Shown here: piece by piece, positions 7,139 to 9,471 of the stretch
How positions within the stretch are numbered: the stretch's first letter is position 1
Layout: every line of letters begins with the position of its first letter
Assembly (NCBI GenBank): GCA_958451705.1
Contig: CAUDRD010000044.1
Location: forward strand, 1-9,471
Direction: 5' to 3'
DNA: 9,471 nucleotides
From: an uncultured Oscillospiraceae bacterium
Lineage (GTDB): Bacteria > Bacillota > Clostridia > Oscillospirales > Acutalibacteraceae
Notes under the pieces: generated by a model
What the model saw: only the letters and a program-made list of their open reading frames with translations
Database searches by the model: none
What the model was told of the DNA's origin: nothing
Program-made: the position numbers and the translations under genes

Positions 7139-7783
7139 TCATTTCATTGTGCGCCGAAAAGCAAATTTGCTATTTCCGAAAATTTGCCGGGTGACGAAAA
7201 CATCTGCTTCCTCGATTTTTCCGCTTTTAATTTTCCGCTTTTTTATTGCGTGCGACGGAAGCCATATCCGCAATAACAAAAGCGAAGAGAAGGGAAGGCC
7301 GATAATTGTGCTGATAGCGCCCCTTGCGCCTTCTCGGGCGTGAGATGAAAGCATACCGTATCCGAGCAAAACAGTGACGGCAAAGAAACATGCGTTCATG
7401 AAAAAAAGACCGTAGGATGAAATTACTTTCGCCTGAGAAAATCCAATGAGGAACAAAACGATACCTACCATGCCGATTGCCGTCAAAATGTAAAGGCCCG
7501 TCGGCAGAAAATAAAGGGAAAAGGCTGCGGCCGCAAAGACGGCGGCATCGGCTATAAAAGCGCAAAGTGTACAGAAGGGGCCTGCGCCCTTTTCGGCAAC
7601 GGATAACAGGGCATAGATAAAAGTGATTACACAGGGTGAGCAGACTAAAATTGTTGTAATCGGGCCGCGGATTTTGATGGAAAAGAAAGCGGCGGCAATA
7701 ATCAGAAAAAGTTCATCTATGATTAGCAGCGCCATGAGAATCTTATTTCGGACCGAAAATGCTCGGAAATCTATGTCGTTCAT
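7139..7783 (-). CDS. Small membrane protein, paralogue of 6346-6933, probably frameshifted near its 3' end
   Basis: 214 residues from ATG 7783 as read. The start is chosen for the same reason as its paralogue: TAAGGAG (7793-7799) abuts an earlier ATG at 7792. The family is unrecognised. The N-terminal two thirds aligns with the neighbouring paralogue and shows five membrane segments. After IIGLP (near 7293) homology jumps to another minus frame, which reads LLFAFVIADMASVARNKKAEN and stops at 7227; this matches VVCAFMIADLVLAAKLEK of the paralogue. Restoring one C in the CCC run at 7292-7294 rejoins the frames and gives a 185-residue protein with six segments. As it stands, the last ~48 residues are a basic, non-homologous tail (KKRKIKSGKIEEAD...). 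Either the gene is damaged, or the run varies in the population, or this is a sequencing indel. The gene has its own leader with a conserved element. Confidence 0.8.
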   Translation of the reverse strand: MNDIDFRAFSVRNKILMALLIIDELFLIIAAAFFSIKIRGPITTILVCSPCVITFIYALLSVAEKGAGPFCTLCAFIADAAVFAAAAFSLYFLPTGLYILTAIGMVGIVLFLIGFSQAKVISSYGLFFMNACFFAVTVLLGYGMLSSHAREGARGAISTIIGLPFSSLLLLRIWLPSHAIKKRKIKSGKIEEADVFVTRQIFGNSKFAFRRTMK

Positions 7784-7799
7784 TATTTTCATCTCCTTA
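7783..7799 (-). promoter_or_regulatory. RBS overlapping an upstream in-frame ATG, copy 2
   Basis: Minus strand TAAGGAGATGAAAATAATG. It is almost identical to the copy before the other paralogue, with ATG 7783 correctly spaced and ATG 7792 too near the GGAG core. Confidence 0.7.
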
Positions 7800-7812
7800 C
7801 GGAAGTTTGTCT

Positions 7813-7822
7813 CTCAGCTGAG
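7813..7822 (-). promoter_or_regulatory. Palindrome upstream of the RBS, copy 2
   Basis: CTCAGCTGAG is a perfect 10-nt palindrome. Aligned with 6961-6974, one symmetric pair has changed from T-A to C-G while symmetry is kept. This argues that the dyad itself is under selection. Confidence 0.4.
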
Positions 7823-7890
7823 CTATTGTTATTATGTTTTTGATAATCTCCTCCTTTTGACTTTTAAATTTGAATGGTACATAAAGCACA

Positions 7891-7918
7891 TGCAAACAAA
7901 ATTATCTTTCTGTTTGCA
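7891..7918 (-). other. Perfect 8-bp inverted repeat in the leader of the upstream membrane gene
   Basis: TGCAAACA (7891-7898) and TGTTTGCA (7911-7918) are separated by 12 nt. There is no U-run, so it is not a terminator. It may be an operator or an RNA stem in a long 5' leader; it is not conserved in sequence in the other copy. Confidence 0.4.
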
Positions 7919-7925
7919 ATTTTAT

Positions 7926-7977
7926 GGTATTATTTTTACTTACGAAAAACAATTGAGATAATACACAAACGGCATTT
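7926..7977 (-). promoter_or_regulatory. Conserved 52-nt upstream element, copy 2
   Basis: Partner of 7068-7119 (39/52 identical, no gaps), about 143-194 nt upstream of the start at 7783. On the minus strand it contains GTATTATCTCAATTG and AAAAATAATACC. It probably includes the promoter or a regulator site for the membrane gene. Confidence 0.6.
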
Positions 7978-8075
7978 TTGGATTGTGTCAGGTTTGCACA
8001 AAGATTTTGACGCTACAAAACGTATACATGGGAAAATCAGAGCTGAAAATACTGTTAACAGAAGAAATTACATAA
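7978..8075. other. Intergenic DNA with no recognised feature
   Basis: This stretch separates the duplicated leader from the operon terminator. Open frames crossing it on the + strand (for example from 7874) have no Shine-Dalgarno sequence and run antisense into the lipoprotein gene. I see no gene, RNA or repeat here. Confidence 0.5.
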
Positions 8076-8116
8076 AAAATACGTATTACACGGTGTCATT
8101 CTGCAATACGTATTTT
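8076..8116 (-). terminator. Terminator of the DUF2975-regulator-lipoprotein operon
   Basis: Perfect 12-bp arms, AAAATACGTATT (8076-8087) and AATACGTATTTT (8105-8116), with a 17-nt loop. Read on the minus strand the stem is followed by a continuing T-run (TTTTTTATG). It begins 20 nt after the lipoprotein stop. The stem is AT-rich, so efficiency may be moderate. Confidence 0.65.
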
Positions 8117-8135
8117 GAATTTGTGTTATATAATT

Positions 8136-8624
8136 TTAAGTGTCGATATCAAGATAATAAAGTTTTTTACTATCGGCATCATATACTGCCAGTGATAAAT
8201 TGAAAGAACCTCTGTCAAAGACCTTTGTATCATCGCGTGGATTTTCGGTATCTGCGTGTCTATCATAAAAAGTATAAAAGCCGTTTTTTATCTGCGGTAC
8301 AAAAGTATTTCCACTGTCAAACTTATTATCTCCTATTGTTTCATATAATAGAGTTTCTACGTTAGGAGAAAAGGGGACTTGTTTCCAGACATGACTGTTT
8401 TTTATAGTATTTTCAATATCTGTGTTTGAACAGTCGTATATTTCGCATTTAATACCGTCGCCGTGAAATCCTCCATGGGTGTCATAAACGGAAAGAGGTT
8501 TATGAGCAGATAAATCTATTCCGGTAATTTCCATGTATTTTTTACTTGAGTTAGTCGTACACCCGGTAAGAATCAGAAGAAGCAGAATAGATGCAAATAC
8601 TGTATATGAGCGTGTTTTCTTCAT
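8136..8624 (-). CDS. Secreted lipoprotein of unknown function
   Basis: 162 residues. The N-terminus is a lipoprotein signal: MKKTR, hydrophobic ASILLLLIL, then lipobox LTGC with Cys22 as the predicted lipidation site. The mature part (~140 residues) has MEITGIDLS, DTHGGFHGDGI, a Cys pair (CEIYDC), FYTFYDRHAD and a beta-strand-like end (LSLAVYDADSKKLYYLDI). I do not recognise a named domain; the overall look is a small beta-rich extracytoplasmic domain. It starts 3 nt after the regulator stop, and its RBS (GAGGTG, 8631-8636) is formed by the last codons of that gene, so translation is coupled. It is the last gene of a three-gene operon and probably sits on the outer face of the membrane beside the DUF2975 protein. 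It reads as more AT-rich than the repeat-protein genes. Confidence 0.88.
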   Translation of the reverse strand: MKKTRSYTVFASILLLLILTGCTTNSSKKYMEITGIDLSAHKPLSVYDTHGGFHGDGIKCEIYDCSNTDIENTIKNSHVWKQVPFSPNVETLLYETIGDNKFDSGNTFVPQIKNGFYTFYDRHADTENPRDDTKVFDRGSFNLSLAVYDADSKKLYYLDIDT

Positions 8625-8627
8625 AAA

Positions 8628-8861
8628 TCACACCTCTTTTTTATCTTTTGAAGCGGGACGGTATTCCAGGATATCGCCGGGCTGACAGTCAAGAGCGGAA
8701 CAGAGTTTACATAAAGTGGATATTTTAAGGGCTTTGGCTTTTCCGTTTTTTAAAATAGATATGTTAGCCATTGTTATACCCACTTTTTGTGAAAGTTCGG
8801 TTACGCTCATTTTACGTTTTGCCAGCATAACATCAATGTTAAAAATGATTTCATCTTCCAT
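8628..8861 (-). CDS. YozG-type Cro/CI helix-turn-helix transcriptional regulator
   Basis: 77 residues, nearly all one Xre/Cro-CI HTH domain (residues ~8-67). The recognition region reads MSVTELSQKVGITMANISILKNGK, interrupted here only to note that TELSQKVGI is helix 2 and MANISILKNG helix 3; the family end LCSALDCQPGDILEY is typical of the HTH_26/YozG group. These small regulators are commonly encoded next to DUF2975 membrane proteins in Firmicutes (compare yozG and yoaS in Bacillus subtilis). The gene begins 10 nt after the DUF2975 stop, and that TAA overlaps the TAAGGAG RBS. A dimer could bind the inverted repeat at 9409-9439 and autoregulate; this is inference. Confidence 0.93.
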   Translation of the reverse strand: MEDEIIFNIDVMLAKRKMSVTELSQKVGITMANISILKNGKAKALKISTLCKLCSALDCQPGDILEYRPASKDKKEV

Positions 8862-8871
8862 GGTTTTCTCC

Positions 8872-9351
8872 TTATATGGTTAAATCGCTTTGTTCCTGAA
8901 GCTTTGCCGCCTGATTTGCCAGATAGGCGAAAGCTTTAGAGATAACTGCTATTGTAATTCCTGCAAAAACAATTCCCATTGAGCAGAGAACGATACTCGG
9001 ATGATTCATGTTCATAAGCAGAAGAAGTATATTACCGGCAAAGAAAAATATTGCATCTGCAAGGGCGAGAACGGAAATCCGGCTGAAGCGTTTTGAATTT
9101 TCGTAAGTGAAGGCTCTGTTTTCGGCTATGCTTTTTGCTATCTGCCACATGAAGTACAGAACAAGATAACATGGAATTCCTGAAATCCAAAGAAAGATGA
9201 GCCAAGGAAAATAATAACTTTCTGTTTCAGGATAACTTCGTATGATCATATGCCCGATAGTGGGAAATGCCCAAAAGTAAATTAAAGCTCCGCAAACAGC
9301 CATTCCGATTATAACAGCCTTAAGCTTTTTTGACAGTGAATCTTTAAACAT
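8872..9351 (-). CDS. DUF2975 family membrane protein
   Basis: 159 residues with four membrane segments at about 13-33, 48-72, 91-112 and 119-141. The loop between segments 2 and 3 carries the family-typical IAENRAFTYENSKRFSRI, a short amphipathic stretch with Asn and a positive end. Length matches DUF2975 proteins (~150-180). No catalytic motif is seen and the biochemical role of the family is unknown to me. An AGGAGG RBS (9358-9363) lies 6 nt before ATG, and a near-consensus promoter is upstream. As the first gene of an operon with a YozG-type regulator and a lipoprotein, it is likely a membrane sensor or partner whose synthesis is set by that regulator. Confidence is high for the family, low for function. 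Confidence 0.9.
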   Translation of the reverse strand: MFKDSLSKKLKAVIIGMAVCGALIYFWAFPTIGHMIIRSYPETESYYFPWLIFLWISGIPCYLVLYFMWQIAKSIAENRAFTYENSKRFSRISVLALADAIFFFAGNILLLLMNMNHPSIVLCSMGIVFAGITIAVISKAFAYLANQAAKLQEQSDLTI

Positions 9352-9379
9352 AATTTTCCTCCTTTGCTTTTGTGGTTAC

Positions 9380-9408
9380 AGTATAGCACTGCACCTTTAG
9401 TATGTCAA
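9380..9408 (-). promoter_or_regulatory. Sigma-A type promoter of the DUF2975 operon
   Basis: On the minus strand: -35 TTGACA (9403-9408, consensus), 17-nt spacer, -10 TATACT (9380-9385, 5 of 6). The expected start of transcription near 9372-9374 gives a 5' leader of about 20 nt containing the AGGAGG RBS. Confidence 0.88.
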
Positions 9409-9439
9409 TAAAAATTTATCGTATTACAATAAATTTTTA
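9409..9439. promoter_or_regulatory. Perfect 11-bp inverted repeat abutting the -35 box
   Basis: TAAAAATTTAT (9409-9419) and ATAAATTTTTA (9429-9439) are separated by 9 nt. The repeat begins at the base next to the -35 hexamer. Each arm also holds an AAATTT core. It could be an operator for the HTH protein encoded in the operon or an AT-rich UP element; the exact symmetry favours an operator. Confidence 0.6.
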
Positions 9440-9471
9440 GTGTAAAAAGAAAAACTGCAAGTCCGAGATTC

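Larger units (their letters stand above)
6346..7977 (-). repeat. Tandem duplication of a membrane-protein gene with its leader
   Basis: Unit 1 (gene 6346-6933 plus leader to 7119) and unit 2 (gene 7227/7139-7783 plus leader to 7977) are offset by about 850-858 nt. Similarity covers coding sequence, RBS, the near-gene leader (6943-7000 against 7793-7850, largely gapless) and the distal 52-nt element. The proteins have diverged widely, so the duplication is old. Retention of upstream DNA implies that each copy is separately expressed under similar control. Confidence 0.75.

Noticed and set aside
6939..7142. 67-residue - strand frame covering the leader of the downstream membrane gene
   Set aside because: No RBS, no hydrophobic or known motif, and it spans the conserved regulatory element.
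7139..7200. GCAAATTTGC palindrome as a terminator for the upstream membrane gene
   Set aside because: Short AT-rich dyad without a clear U-run; it could equally be chance in AT-rich DNA.
7227..7565. Separate 112-residue gene on the - strand
   Set aside because: Only its last ~20 codons resemble anything, and they continue the overlapping membrane protein; it is better explained as the frameshifted end of that gene.
7623..8203. Two + strand frames across the 7793-8135 gap
   Set aside because: No Shine-Dalgarno before either start, and both run antisense into genes with much better evidence.

Overview
The window looks like part of a low-to-mid GC Gram-positive genome, most likely a gut-type clostridial bacterium (Oscillospirales/Ruminococcaceae-like). 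This rests on AGGAGG-type ribosome binding sites before nearly every gene, Ala-rich secreted proteins built from FIVAR-like helical repeats, a lipobox lipoprotein, and a DUF2975 + YozG-type regulator pair. The taxonomic call is inference.

Left two thirds (1-6285, + strand): two consecutive genes for very large extracellular repeat proteins. The first enters from the left edge (872 residues visible). It has an N-terminal helical stretch, five ~65-residue repeats with an INAIG..VT / QKALVTNYDVL core, one beta-rich domain and four ~70-residue FIVAR-like repeats. The second is complete: signal peptide, beta-rich N-terminal domain, twelve FIVAR-like repeats and a Big-like C-terminal domain. Neither has a visible LPXTG sorting signal at its C-terminus. 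Two hairpins without U-tracts sit in the 97-nt gap between them, so they are probably cotranscribed with a processing or stability element between. A strong, probably bidirectional terminator follows the second gene.

Middle (6286-8075, - strand): two tandem paralogous small polytopic membrane proteins of unrecognised family. The duplication includes about 180 nt of upstream DNA: a 52-nt element 75% identical between copies, a small palindrome upstream of the RBS, and an identical RBS/double-ATG arrangement. The upstream copy carries what looks like a 1-nt deletion in a C-run near its 3' end. It replaces a conserved C-terminal membrane segment with a spurious basic tail that reads toward the next gene's regulatory region.

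Right (8076-9471, - strand): a compact three-gene operon, DUF2975 membrane protein -> YozG-type Cro/CI regulator -> lipoprotein of unknown function. It has a near-consensus sigma-A promoter (TTGACA-17-TATACT), an 11-bp perfect inverted repeat abutting the -35 box, translational coupling at both junctions and an AT-rich terminator. The likely logic is a small autoregulated envelope module.

No RNA genes, CRISPR arrays, transposases or attachment sites were seen. The strongest candidates for something undescribed are the duplicated membrane-protein/leader cassette with its frameshifted copy, and the paired giant repeat proteins.
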